In this document: piece by piece, positions 15,817 to 23,217 of the stretch
Layout: each line of letters starts with the position of its first letter
How positions within the stretch are numbered: position 1 is the stretch's first letter
DNA from: DAIOFH01 sp036745875
Lineage (GTDB): Bacteria; Planctomycetota; SZUA-567
Assembly (NCBI GenBank): GCA_036745875.1
Contig: DAIOFH010000059.1
Location: 1 to 23,217, forward strand
Direction of reading: 5' to 3'
Length of the DNA: 23,217 nucleotides
Made by a program: the position numbers and the translations under genes
Notes under the pieces: model-generated
The model's database searches: none
Told to the model about the DNA's origin: nothing
Seen by the model: only the letters and a program-made list of their open reading frames with translations

Positions 15817-16467
15817 ATGGGGGCTGGTCGGTTGCGAAAGTTCTTCTCCGCACGAGTCATGCGTTTCCAGCTGCGCCGCTTTTTACGCGCGCTCGGCAAG
15901 GCAACCGGCACCGCCCACCAGATAGCCCTCGGCGTGGCGATCGGTTTTTTCGTCGGCTGGCTGCCGATCGTCGGCATACAGATGGCCGTTGCACTGGTGG
16001 TCTGCCAAATATTCAGGGCCAACAAGGTTGTCCCCATCTTTCCCATCTGGCTCACGAACCCGGTGACTTTGGTGCCTATTTATTCGTTCAACTACTGGGT
16101 CGGCTGGAAAGTGGTCGGCGGGCCGCCGATTTCCGATATCATAACCGTTCTCGGCAAAATGGTTTCCATCCCGCCCGGGACCGAGGAAATGGGGCGTTTC
16201 GACGCCTGGTGGACCGGCATCAAGCATGCCATGGGCGAATTGTTTTCCATGGGATGGGACATGCAGCTTCCGTTGTGGCTTGGCTGCAGCATCGTCGGCA
16301 TCGCGCTCGCGGTGCCGTCCTACTACCTGACGCGGAAATTCGTCGAATCGTTCCGCGACGCCATGATCCAGAAAAAGCAGGTCAACCGCGAACGCCGCAG
16401 GCAGCGCCGCATCAGCCCGGATATCTATATGGCCGACAAGGGGCTGAATAATTCGAACGATGAGTAG
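15817..16467 (+). CDS. DUF2062 family membrane protein
   Basis: A 216-residue protein with the DUF2062 signature: GVAIGFFVGWLPIVGIQM (38-55), a membrane segment, then a short loop and IWLTNPVTLVPIY. Three membrane segments are likely: about 34-55, 60-85 and 150-170. A strongly basic tail (about 185-205) probably lies in the cytoplasm. The function of this family is not established. The ATG starts right after the tandem stop TAATAA of queA, without a clear ribosome-binding site of its own, so it is probably translated by coupling with queA. Confidence 0.85.
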   Translation: MGAGRLRKFFSARVMRFQLRRFLRALGKATGTAHQIALGVAIGFFVGWLPIVGIQMAVALVVCQIFRANKVVPIFPIWLTNPVTLVPIYSFNYWVGWKVVGGPPISDIITVLGKMVSIPPGTEEMGRFDAWWTGIKHAMGELFSMGWDMQLPLWLGCSIVGIALAVPSYYLTRKFVESFRDAMIQKKQVNRERRRQRRISPDIYMADKGLNNSNDE

Positions 16468-16515
16468 AACCAAGGGTTGAGAACTAAAAGTAAAGAACTA
16501 AGAGTGAAAAGTTGA
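16467..16515 (+). repeat. Tandem degenerate 7-base repeat downstream of the DUF2062 gene
   Basis: Seven consecutive heptamers read GAACCAA, GGGTTGA, GAACTAA, AAGTAAA, GAACTAA, GAGTGAA and AAGTTGA. The first overlaps the last base of the stop codon. The tract has no coding capacity and resembles in form, not sequence, the short tandem heptamer repeats known from heterocystous cyanobacteria. Confidence 0.6.
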
Positions 16516-16538
16516 AATTTATGGTACACTCTTAGTTC
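16495..16538. repeat. 12-bp perfect inverted repeat, possible terminator
   Basis: GAACTAAGAGTG (16495-16506) and CACTCTTAGTTC (16527-16538) pair perfectly around 20 bases. A T-rich stretch (TTTATTTTTT) follows about 7 bases later. It may end the queA-DUF2062 transcript before the permease gene. The left arm is part of the heptamer tract and the right arm is its inverted copy. Confidence 0.65.
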
Positions 16539-16574
16539 ATAGCCTTTATTTTTTAACTGAAATAGGAATAGCCT

Positions 16575-17606
16575 ATGCGAACATATATTCTTAAACGCAT
16601 GTTGTGGATGGTGCCGACGCTGTTCATCATCACGCTCGCCAGTTACGGCATGATGCGCCTTGCGCCCGGCGATCCGGTGAAGGCAAGCTTTCTCGCCAGC
16701 GATTCCGGGGAAGGCGGAGCCAGCTCCCGCAAGGAAGGCGAAAGCGTGGTCGCCAAGGAATTCCGCCGACGCTTCTACCTGGACCAGCCCTGGTACGTGG
16801 GGTATTGGCGCTGGCTTGCCGGCGATGCCGATCGTGGACGCGGCGGGGTAATCCGGGGCGACTTCGGCGAAAGCATCGTCATCAGCCTCGGCGCTCCGGT
16901 CTGGGAAGTGATCGCGGCCAAAATGCCCGCCACCATAAAGCTCAACCTCTGGTCCTTCGCCGTCATATACATAATCGCCATCCCTTTCGGCCTCTATTCG
17001 GCCGTGCGGCGCGGTTCGTTATTGGATCGGGGACTGTCCATGCTCTTTTTCATCATGTACAGCCTGCCGTCGTTCTGGATAGGGATCATGCTGATAATCC
17101 TCGTTTCCCGCTACATCCCGTCCTGGCCGATCAGCGGGCTGACGCAGATGGCGCGCCCCGAGGAAAGCTATTGGTCGGCGTTTTTCCGGAGCGCGCAACA
17201 TTATGTCCTGCCTGTCATCTGCCTGAGCTATGGCGGCTTCGCGAGCCTCAGCCGCTTTACCCGCGCCTCCGTCCTTGAAAACATCCGCCAGGATTACGTG
17301 CGGGCCGCCCGCGCCAAAGGCCTTGGGGAATGGCCTGTCCTTATCAGGCATATCCTCAGGAACTCGCTGATCCCGCTGATCACCCTTGCTGCCGGCCTTC
17401 TTCCCGGCATGCTCGGCGGCAGCATGATAATCGAATATCTTTTCAATATCCCCGGCATGGGCACCCTGATGCTGCAGGCATTGTCCAGCCGCGATTATCC
17501 CGTCCTCATGACGGAGATGGGATTGGGCACCGTCCTGGTCCTGATCGGCATCCTTCTTTCGGACATTCTCTACGCCGTTGTCGACCCGCGCATAACTTTT
17601 GAGTAG
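16575..17606 (+). CDS. OppB/DppB-type ABC transporter permease, without visible partners
   Basis: A 343-residue inner-membrane permease of the oligopeptide/dipeptide family. The N-terminal membrane segment (about 9-28) is followed by the family phrase MRLAPGDPV (27-35), a long external loop with YLDQPW and DFGES, then further membrane segments (about 125-143, 155-178, 210-228, 265-285, 315-337). The cytoplasmic EAA loop reads YVRAARAKGLGEWPVLIRHI (241-260). It would import peptides or similar solutes together with an OppC-type permease, two ATPases and a binding protein. None of these is adjacent: upstream is a DUF2062 gene and downstream is murD. AGGAA lies 6-7 bases before ATG 16575. Confidence 0.92.
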   Translation: MRTYILKRMLWMVPTLFIITLASYGMMRLAPGDPVKASFLASDSGEGGASSRKEGESVVAKEFRRRFYLDQPWYVGYWRWLAGDADRGRGGVIRGDFGESIVISLGAPVWEVIAAKMPATIKLNLWSFAVIYIIAIPFGLYSAVRRGSLLDRGLSMLFFIMYSLPSFWIGIMLIILVSRYIPSWPISGLTQMARPEESYWSAFFRSAQHYVLPVICLSYGGFASLSRFTRASVLENIRQDYVRAARAKGLGEWPVLIRHILRNSLIPLITLAAGLLPGMLGGSMIIEYLFNIPGMGTLMLQALSSRDYPVLMTEMGLGTVLVLIGILLSDILYAVVDPRITFE

Positions 17607-17633
17607 GCAATAATTCGCCAAAGGAGGTCAGCT

Positions 17634-19076
17634 ATGTCCACCGCCATCGCAGCCATGCTGGACAAGGTCAAACGAGTCACTGTGATGGGACTCGGGCGTT
17701 TCGGCGGCGGCATCGGCGCAGCCCGCTTCTTCGCCGAAGCGGGAAAGGAAGTCATTGTCACCGACCTTCTCGAGGCAGGTGAACTGGAAAAATCCATAGT
17801 CAAACTGGCCGATGTGCCGGTAATCTTCCACCTTGGAAAACACGATGTCAAGGACTTCACCGACACCGACCTTGTCCTTGCGAACCAGGCGGCGCGCCCG
17901 GACAACCCCTACCTCCTGGAAGCGAGAAAACACGGCGTCCGCATCATCACGGAGACGGGTCTTGCCCTTGCCCTGAATAGATCGCCCTGGCTCGGCGTCA
18001 CGGGTTCCGGCGGCAAGTCGACGACCTCCGCGATGCTCGCTGCCATTCTTTCCCTCCGCTATCCCGGCACCCTCTTCGGCGGCAACATCGGCGGCAGCCT
18101 GCTGACCCGCGTCGGCAACCACCCGGCGTCGGCGCCGGTGGTGGCGGAACTGTCCAGCTTCCAGCTCATCCACATCGCGCCGCAGCTGGCGGCGGGGCAA
18201 ATCCCCTCCCCCAAGGTCGCCGTCGTCACCAACCTCGCGCCCAACCACCTGGACTGGCACACAGACCTCGACGAATACTATTCCGCCAAGAAAAACCTGG
18301 TCCAATTCCAAAAGCCCGAAGACTGGACGATTCTCAATGCGGACGATCCGGAGCTTGCCCATTGGATCGACGGCTGCCCAGGGCGCGTCATCGCCACCAG
18401 CCTGTCGGACACCGGCCGGGCCGATTCCTGCCATGTAGAAGGGGAAGACATCGCACTGCGCCTCGACGGGAAAAACGCCTTCACCTTGCCGGCACGGTCT
18501 ATCCGCCTGCCGGGAAAACACAACCTGCGAAACGCCGTGCAGGCCGTCGCGGCGGGCTACGCCTTCTGCGGCGATGCGAAAGCGGTCACCAAAGGCGTCG
18601 GCGAATTCAGCGGCCTTCCGCACCGCTTGGAAAACTCCGGCGAAGCCGGGGGAAGGACTTTCATAAACGATTCCAAGAGCACCACCCCCGACGCCGCGAT
18701 TCTCGCGCTCGGTTCGTTCACAATGCCGTGCATCCTCATAGCGGGCGGCTACGACAAGCAGTCGCCTTTCGACCGGCTTGGCCAGGCGATCCAGCAGCAT
18801 GCGGACGGCCTCGTCCTTGTCGGCGAAGCGGCCGACCGTATCCGCCATGCGGTGGAAAGCGCCGCGCAGTCGCGGCCGGACGAAAAGGGACGCTTGAAAA
18901 TCGTCGAATGCGGCGCGGACTTTGACAAAGCGGTCAGGGCCGCCTTCGGCATGGCCCCCGTGGGCGGCATCGTCCTTCTCTCGCCCGCCTGCGCCAGCTG
19001 GGGCATGTTCAGCAATTACGAGGAACGCGGCGAGCGGTTCAGGCAGCTAGCAAAGGAAATCGCCAGGGAATGCTAG
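17634..19076 (+). CDS. murD: UDP-N-acetylmuramoyl-L-alanine--D-glutamate ligase
   Basis: Adds D-glutamate to UDP-MurNAc-L-Ala in cytoplasmic peptidoglycan precursor synthesis. The 480-residue protein has three domains. The N-terminal Rossmann domain carries GLGRFGGGIGA (19-29). The ATPase domain has P-loop GVTGSGGKSTT (121-131), GGNIGG, ELSSFQL with Glu172, NHLDWH, and Lys219 at the usual carbamylated-lysine position. The C-terminal domain has NDSKSTTPDA (345-354) and LSPACASWGMFSNYEERGERF. A near-perfect AAAGGAGG site precedes ATG 17634. It lies outside any dcw cluster visible here, and its last 7 bases overlap comM, implying translational coupling. Confidence 0.95.
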   Translation: MSTAIAAMLDKVKRVTVMGLGRFGGGIGAARFFAEAGKEVIVTDLLEAGELEKSIVKLADVPVIFHLGKHDVKDFTDTDLVLANQAARPDNPYLLEARKHGVRIITETGLALALNRSPWLGVTGSGGKSTTSAMLAAILSLRYPGTLFGGNIGGSLLTRVGNHPASAPVVAELSSFQLIHIAPQLAAGQIPSPKVAVVTNLAPNHLDWHTDLDEYYSAKKNLVQFQKPEDWTILNADDPELAHWIDGCPGRVIATSLSDTGRADSCHVEGEDIALRLDGKNAFTLPARSIRLPGKHNLRNAVQAVAAGYAFCGDAKAVTKGVGEFSGLPHRLENSGEAGGRTFINDSKSTTPDAAILALGSFTMPCILIAGGYDKQSPFDRLGQAIQQHADGLVLVGEAADRIRHAVESAAQSRPDEKGRLKIVECGADFDKAVRAAFGMAPVGGIVLLSPACASWGMFSNYEERGERFRQLAKEIAREC

Positions 19077-20593
19077 CCAAACTCCAGTCAATCGCCATTT
19101 CCGGAATCGATGCGGTGCCGGTGGATGTCGAATTCGATCTCAGCGGCGGCAAACCAATACAGCGCCTTGTCGGCCTCCCGGACAATGCGGTCAAGGAGGC
19201 GTTGGACCGCGTATCTTCCGCCATCAGGAATTCCGGTTACGACTACCCCGCCCGCCGCATGATCTACAGCCTCGCGCCCGCGGAACTCAGGAAGGAAGGC
19301 GCCGTCTACGACCTTCCCCTGGCCCTCGTCACCCTCATGGCCAGCGGACAACTGAAGGTCGAGCGCCAGGGTCGCTTCCTCATCGCTGGAGAACTCGCCC
19401 TCGGCGGCGAGCTTCGCCCGATACGCGGAGCGCTCGCTGCAGCCATCACCGCGCGCCAACTGGGCTTCGACGGAGTCATGGTTCCCTACGACAACGCGCG
19501 GGAAGCCGCGGCGATCGACGGCGTTTTCGTGGCGGGCGTCAAGACGCTGGTCGAAGCGGTCGGCTTTCTCGCCGGAGCCTGGGAACCGCCGCACGAACCG
19601 CGCGAACCCTCCGTAGACGCGGAGTTTCACACACTGTGCTATTCGGATATGCGCGGCCAGGAAGCGGTGAAAAGGGCGATGGAAATCGCGGCCGCCGGAT
19701 CCCACCACTGCCTTCTCATGGGGCCGCCGGGCAGCGGAAAAACCATGGCGGCCCAGCGCCTGCCGTCAATTCTGCCGCCGCTGACCACCGAAGAAAGCCT
19801 GGAGACCACAAAAATCCACAGCGTGGCGGGGGAACTTTCTTCCTCCCGCCGGGGATTGATGCGGGCAAGGCCGTTTCGCGCCCCCCACCACAACGCAAGT
19901 ATTGCCGGGCTTGTCGGCGGCGGCTCCGTGCCCCGCCCCGGGGAAATATCCCTGTCCCATAACGGCATTCTTTTCCTCGACGAAGCTCCGGAGTTTCCCC
20001 GGAATATCCTCGAAACGCTTCGGCAACCGCTGGAGGACGGCCGCATCACCATCAGCCGCGCTGCAGGTTCGGAGACATTCCCCGCCCGCGTTCAAATGGT
20101 GCTGTCAATGAACCTCTGCCCCTGCGGCAACCTCGGCGACCCGCGCCGCCTGTGCCGCTGCGGCAGGACGCAGATAGACAATTATGTCGGCAAATTGTCC
20201 GGCCCCCTGCTCGACCGGATCGATTTGCATGTCGAAGTGCCGCCGGTGGACCGCGAGCGGCTTATGGAAAAACGCGCCGGCGAAACATCCAGGCAGATCG
20301 CCCTAAGGGTCGCGGCGGCCAGACAAATCCAGGCGGCACGCTTCCCCGGCAGAGGGTCTCCCGTCAATTCCGCCATGTCGCCGCAGGATATGGAACAATG
20401 CTGCGGTCTCGACCGGGCCTGCCAATCCCTCCTGCGCTCCGCCATCACCGACTACGGCCTTTCGGCACGAGCCTACGGCAGGGTATTGAAAGTCGCCCGT
20501 ACCATCGCCGACCTTGACGGTTCCGAAGATATCCAGGAAGTGCATATCCTGGAAGCGATCCAATACCGCCAAGCGGAACGGAAAAACGGCTAA
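19070..20593 (+). CDS. comM: YifB/ComM family AAA+ ATPase
   Basis: A 507-residue magnesium-chelatase-related AAA+ protein. In naturally competent bacteria ComM is a hexameric helicase promoting branch migration of incoming DNA; the family is also present in species not known to be competent. The N-terminal ChlI-type domain (about 20-165) precedes the ATPase domain with Walker A GPPGSGKT (218-225), Walker B GILFLDE (299-305) and a four-cysteine insert CPCG...CRCG (350-365). The C-terminal Mg-chelatase helical domain is complete (SARAYGRVLKVARTIADL). The ATG at 19070 lies inside the murD stop region, overlapping it by 7 bases. No other competence gene is visible. Confidence 0.93.
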   Translation: MLAKLQSIAISGIDAVPVDVEFDLSGGKPIQRLVGLPDNAVKEALDRVSSAIRNSGYDYPARRMIYSLAPAELRKEGAVYDLPLALVTLMASGQLKVERQGRFLIAGELALGGELRPIRGALAAAITARQLGFDGVMVPYDNAREAAAIDGVFVAGVKTLVEAVGFLAGAWEPPHEPREPSVDAEFHTLCYSDMRGQEAVKRAMEIAAAGSHHCLLMGPPGSGKTMAAQRLPSILPPLTTEESLETTKIHSVAGELSSSRRGLMRARPFRAPHHNASIAGLVGGGSVPRPGEISLSHNGILFLDEAPEFPRNILETLRQPLEDGRITISRAAGSETFPARVQMVLSMNLCPCGNLGDPRRLCRCGRTQIDNYVGKLSGPLLDRIDLHVEVPPVDRERLMEKRAGETSRQIALRVAAARQIQAARFPGRGSPVNSAMSPQDMEQCCGLDRACQSLLRSAITDYGLSARAYGRVLKVARTIADLDGSEDIQEVHILEAIQYRQAERKNG

Positions 20594-20618
20594 TTGACAA
20601 TCGACGATGACGGCATTG
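20591..20618 (+). repeat. Degenerate heptamer tract after comM (left copy)
   Basis: TAATTGA, CAATCGA, CGATGAC and GGCATTG read with a 7-base period, starting at the comM stop codon. The inverted partner lies at 20703-20730. Confidence 0.4.
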
Positions 20619-20702
20619 GTTACAACTGTAAGCGCAAAACGGGACTGTAATCAAAACGAGCGGAAATGAGTATATTTTGGATGTAGGAATTTTCCTTTTT
20701 TG

Positions 20703-20730
20703 CCCATTATCAATTGCCGATTGCCCATTG
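20703..20730 (-). repeat. Degenerate heptamer tract (inverted right copy)
   Basis: CCCATTA, TCAATTG, CCGATTG and CCCATTG read with a 7-base period. On the minus strand they are CAATGGG, CAATCGG, CAATTGA and TAATGGG, of the same type as the left copy. A short GGAA/TTCC hairpin followed by six T lies just before it (about 20686-20700) and could end the murD-comM transcript. Confidence 0.5.
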
Positions 20731-20772
20731 ATGTGCTCCGTTTCGCATCATGCAATTATTTTCAACTTCGCC

Positions 20773-20800
20773 TTGAACTCTTGCGCCAATGAATTATAAT
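20773..20800 (+). promoter_or_regulatory. Sigma70-type promoter of the NfnA-NfnB fusion
   Basis: TTGAAC (20773-20778) and a perfect TATAAT (20795-20800) are spaced by 16 bases, giving a leader of about 67 bases. Confidence 0.75.
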
Positions 20801-20873
20801 GACCTCTCGGAGATATTGTTCATTTCTGGACAATGCGGTTTTTTTTTGTCGTCATTTTTGAAAGAGTCGAAAC

Positions 20874-23168
20874 ATGAGCACAGGCACGCACAATTGCCAG
20901 ACGCCGGAAAACACTTTCTCGGCCCTCTATGGAAACGATCCCAAGCAGAATCTGATCCTGAAGAAAATATCACATTCCGACGTGATCAGGGAATACCATC
21001 TGCATTGTCCCGTTGTTGCGCGCGCCGCCCGGCCCGGCCAGTTCGTCATCGTCCGCGGCGACGACCGCGGCGAACGCGTGCCGCTCACCATCGCCGACTT
21101 CGACAGGGAGACGGGCGTCCTCGTCCTCGTGATGCAGATCGTCGGCCTCGCCAGCCACAAACTTGACGAACTTGAAGAGGGTGACCGCATCCTTGACGTC
21201 GTCGGGCCCCTCGGCCACGCGTCGGATATCGAGAATTTCGGCACCGTCGTCTGCATCGGCGGCGGGCTCGGCATCGCCCCCGTGTACCCCATCCAGCGCG
21301 AACTCAAGAACGCCGGCAACAAGATCATCTCCATCATCGGCGCGCGCTCCAAGGATCTCGTCTTCTGGGAAGACAAGATGAAGGCGGCAGCCGACCAACT
21401 GGTCGTCACCACCGACGACGGTTCCTACGGAGAAAAAGCCTTCGTCAACCAGCCCCTCAAAAAGATGTTGGAAGACGGCGTCAAGATCGACCGCGTCATC
21501 GCCATCGGCCCCCCCGTGATGATGCGCGCCGTCGTCGAAACGACCCGCCCCTTCGGCGTCAAGACCATCGTCAGCCTCAACACCATCATGATCGACGGCA
21601 CCGGCATGTGCGGCGGCTGCCGCGTGGAAGTGGGCGGCGAAACGAAATTCACCTGCGTAGACGGCCCCGAGTTCGACGGCCATGAGGTCAATTTCGACCT
21701 GCTCCTTTCCCGCCTCGGCGCATACAAGGAAAAGGAAGGCTCGTCCTACAACGAACACCGCAGTGCGGAAACAAAGATCATCGAAAAGGCCAAGGGCCGC
21801 ACTCCTATGCCGGAGCAGGACCCGAAGGAACGCGCCAGGAATTTCAACGAAGTCGCCCTCGGCTACACACCGGAAATGGCGCGCGCAGAAGCCGCCCGCT
21901 GCATCCAGTGCAAAAAGCCCCTCTGCGTCGAAGGCTGCCCAGTCAACGTGCAGATTCCACAGTTCATCAAGGAAATCGCCGACGGCCGTTTCGCGCAAGC
22001 GGCGAAGATCCTGAAGCGCACCAACAACCTCCCCGCCGTCTGCGGCCGCGTCTGCCCGCAGGAATCGCAGTGCGAAGCGCGTTGCGTCCTCGGCAAAAAG
22101 GGCGAGCCGGTCGCCATCGGCCGCCTTGAACGCTTTGCAGCCGACATGGAAGCGGCCTCCGGCGCGACCTCGATGCCCGATCTCCCGCCGTCGTCAGGGA
22201 AGCGCGTCGCCATCATCGGCGCAGGCCCCGCGGGCCTCACGGCAGGCGCTGACCTCGCCATTCTCGGCCACCAAGTCATGATTTTCGAAGCGCTGCACTC
22301 CCCCGGCGGCGTCCTTGTCTACGGCATCCCGGAGTTCCGCCTCCCCAAGGCCATCGTCAAACGCGAGTGCGATTACCTGACCCAGCTCGGCGTCGAGTTC
22401 AGGATGGACTACCCGATCGGGCCTACGATCACCGTGCCGCAACTGCTGGAGACGGGCTTTGACGCCGTGTTCATCGGCTCCGGCGCCGGCCTGCCGTGGT
22501 TCCTGAACATACCCGGCGAAAACCTCAAGGGCGTCTATTCGTCCAACGAAATCCTTACCCGCATCAACCTGATGAAGGCCTACCGCTTCCCGTTCTACGA
22601 TACGCCGGTCATTGTCGGCAAGAACGTCTGCGTCGCCGGCGGCGGCAACGTCGCCATGGACTCGGCGCGTTCGATGCTGCGCCTCGGCGCGGAATCCGTC
22701 ACCATCATTTACCGCCGCACCAAGAACGAACTTCCCGCCCGTGTGGAAGAAGTGCACCACGCGCTGGAAGAAGGCGTCAAGCTGATGGAACTGGTCGCGC
22801 CCACGAAGCTCATCGGCGACGAGAGCGGCTGGCTCACCGGCATCGAGGTCCTTGACATGGAACTTGGCGAACCCGACGCCAGCGGCAGAAGGCGCCCGGT
22901 CGCGAAGAAGGGCTCCGAGCACGTCATCCCCTGCGACCAGCTCATCGTCGCCATCGGCAACGGCCCGAACCCGATCCTCACCAAGTCGTTCCCCGGCTTG
23001 CAACTGGACAAGCGCGGCAATATTCCGGTTAACGAAGAGAACATGATGACCAACGTCCCCGGCGTTTTCGCGGGCGGCGACATCGTCACCGGCGCTGCGA
23101 CAGTCATCGAAGCGATGGGCGCAGGCAAACGCGCTGCGACAGCCATCGACCAGTACCTCAGAAAATAA
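20874..23168 (+). CDS. Fused NfnA/NfnB-type NAD(P)H:ferredoxin oxidoreductase (PyrK-like/GltD-like)
   Basis: One 764-residue chain joins two subunits usually encoded separately. Residues about 25-285 form a PyrK/NfnA-like FAD- and NAD-binding unit: RVPLTIADF (68-76), IGGGLGIAPV (128-137), and a [2Fe-2S] site with Asp241, Cys246, Cys249 and Cys261, the Asp-plus-three-Cys pattern of NfnA. Residues about 310-764 form a GltD/NfnB-like unit: two cysteine sets (343, 346, 351, 355 and 390, 394, 400, 404) for [4Fe-4S] clusters, the FAD motif AIIGAGPAGLTAG, an NADP motif around VAGGGNVAMDSARS, and the closing FAD motif GVFAGGDIVTGAATV. Probable role: electron bifurcation between NADH, NADPH and ferredoxin. 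Such fusions are often labelled dihydroorotate dehydrogenase B/glutamate synthase. No large glutamate synthase subunit or pyrD is adjacent, which favours the Nfn role. The start signal GAAAGAG before the ATG is modest. Confidence 0.9.
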   Translation: MSTGTHNCQTPENTFSALYGNDPKQNLILKKISHSDVIREYHLHCPVVARAARPGQFVIVRGDDRGERVPLTIADFDRETGVLVLVMQIVGLASHKLDELEEGDRILDVVGPLGHASDIENFGTVVCIGGGLGIAPVYPIQRELKNAGNKIISIIGARSKDLVFWEDKMKAAADQLVVTTDDGSYGEKAFVNQPLKKMLEDGVKIDRVIAIGPPVMMRAVVETTRPFGVKTIVSLNTIMIDGTGMCGGCRVEVGGETKFTCVDGPEFDGHEVNFDLLLSRLGAYKEKEGSSYNEHRSAETKIIEKAKGRTPMPEQDPKERARNFNEVALGYTPEMARAEAARCIQCKKPLCVEGCPVNVQIPQFIKEIADGRFAQAAKILKRTNNLPAVCGRVCPQESQCEARCVLGKKGEPVAIGRLERFAADMEAASGATSMPDLPPSSGKRVAIIGAGPAGLTAGADLAILGHQVMIFEALHSPGGVLVYGIPEFRLPKAIVKRECDYLTQLGVEFRMDYPIGPTITVPQLLETGFDAVFIGSGAGLPWFLNIPGENLKGVYSSNEILTRINLMKAYRFPFYDTPVIVGKNVCVAGGGNVAMDSARSMLRLGAESVTIIYRRTKNELPARVEEVHHALEEGVKLMELVAPTKLIGDESGWLTGIEVLDMELGEPDASGRRRPVAKKGSEHVIPCDQLIVAIGNGPNPILTKSFPGLQLDKRGNIPVNEENMMTNVPGVFAGGDIVTGAATVIEAMGAGKRAATAIDQYLRK

Positions 23169-23217
23169 AATTTCATAGTACTGAACTTCACCGCAACCCC
23201 CATCATCCCGGCCTTGC

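Noticed and set aside
17628..18848. 406-codon open frame opposite murD
   Set aside because: Antisense shadow typical of GC-rich codon use, Arg/Gly/Val-rich, with no motif.
20970..21998. 342-codon open frame opposite the NfnA half of the oxidoreductase
   Set aside because: Ala/Asp/His-rich antisense frame; the + strand shows all cofactor motifs.

Overview
The window is about 23 kb of bacterial chromosome, GC-rich in its genes with AT-rich intergenic stretches. It shows no phage, insertion-sequence or CRISPR signature. Strong Shine-Dalgarno sites (AAGGAG, AAAGGAGG), sigma70-like promoters with TATAAT boxes, an encoded tRNA CCA end and peptidoglycan synthesis (MurD) indicate an ordinary mesophilic bacterium with a chemosensory system. 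The gene mix (a single-chain NfnA-NfnB fusion, accB-accC followed by an AmaP-like protein, queuosine genes, a HAMP-less chemoreceptor) suggests a Gram-negative lineage outside the best-known model phyla. A PVC-group member such as Lentisphaerota is one possibility, but this is a weak inference and no taxonomic marker gene is present.

Left part (1-10.2 kb): signalling genes. A PAS-GAF-degenerate GGDEF protein (+) and a small cupin (-) converge on a shared terminator. The cupin promoter carries a perfect 14+2+14 palindrome. tRNA-Pro(CGG) follows. A minus-strand operon then encodes a CheY-like receiver, a CheA-like kinase of unusual architecture (His-phosphotransfer domain at the C-terminal side, CheW domain split by an acidic/charged insertion) and a double-receiver protein. 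Upstream of it on the same strand lies gluQ. A HAMP-less methyl-accepting chemotaxis protein (+) ends at a bidirectional terminator. Three of these genes (PAS-GAF-GGDEF, cupin, chemoreceptor) are each broken by one apparently missing base at or near a short homopolymer. The full reading frame returns when one base is added.

Right part (10.2-23.2 kb): mostly housekeeping genes, all intact. A SAM-dependent methyltransferase (-) is divergent from argF (+). Then, all on the + strand, come accB, accC and an AmaP-like membrane protein; queA and a DUF2062 membrane protein; a lone OppB/DppB-type permease; murD overlapping comM; and the fused NfnA/NfnB-type flavin iron-sulfur oxidoreductase. Several intergenic gaps here hold decaying tandem 7-base repeats of different sequence, two of them with an inverted counterpart.

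Functional links: queA (epoxyqueuosine synthesis) and gluQ (glutamylation of queuosine in tRNA-Asp) belong to the same modification pathway. accB and accC form the biotin half of acetyl-CoA carboxylase. The receptor, kinase and receiver genes plausibly form one chemosensory-type pathway, although no cheW, cheR or cheB is visible. The best candidate for something undescribed is the rearranged CheA-like module. The frameshift pattern should be checked against raw reads before any biological reading.
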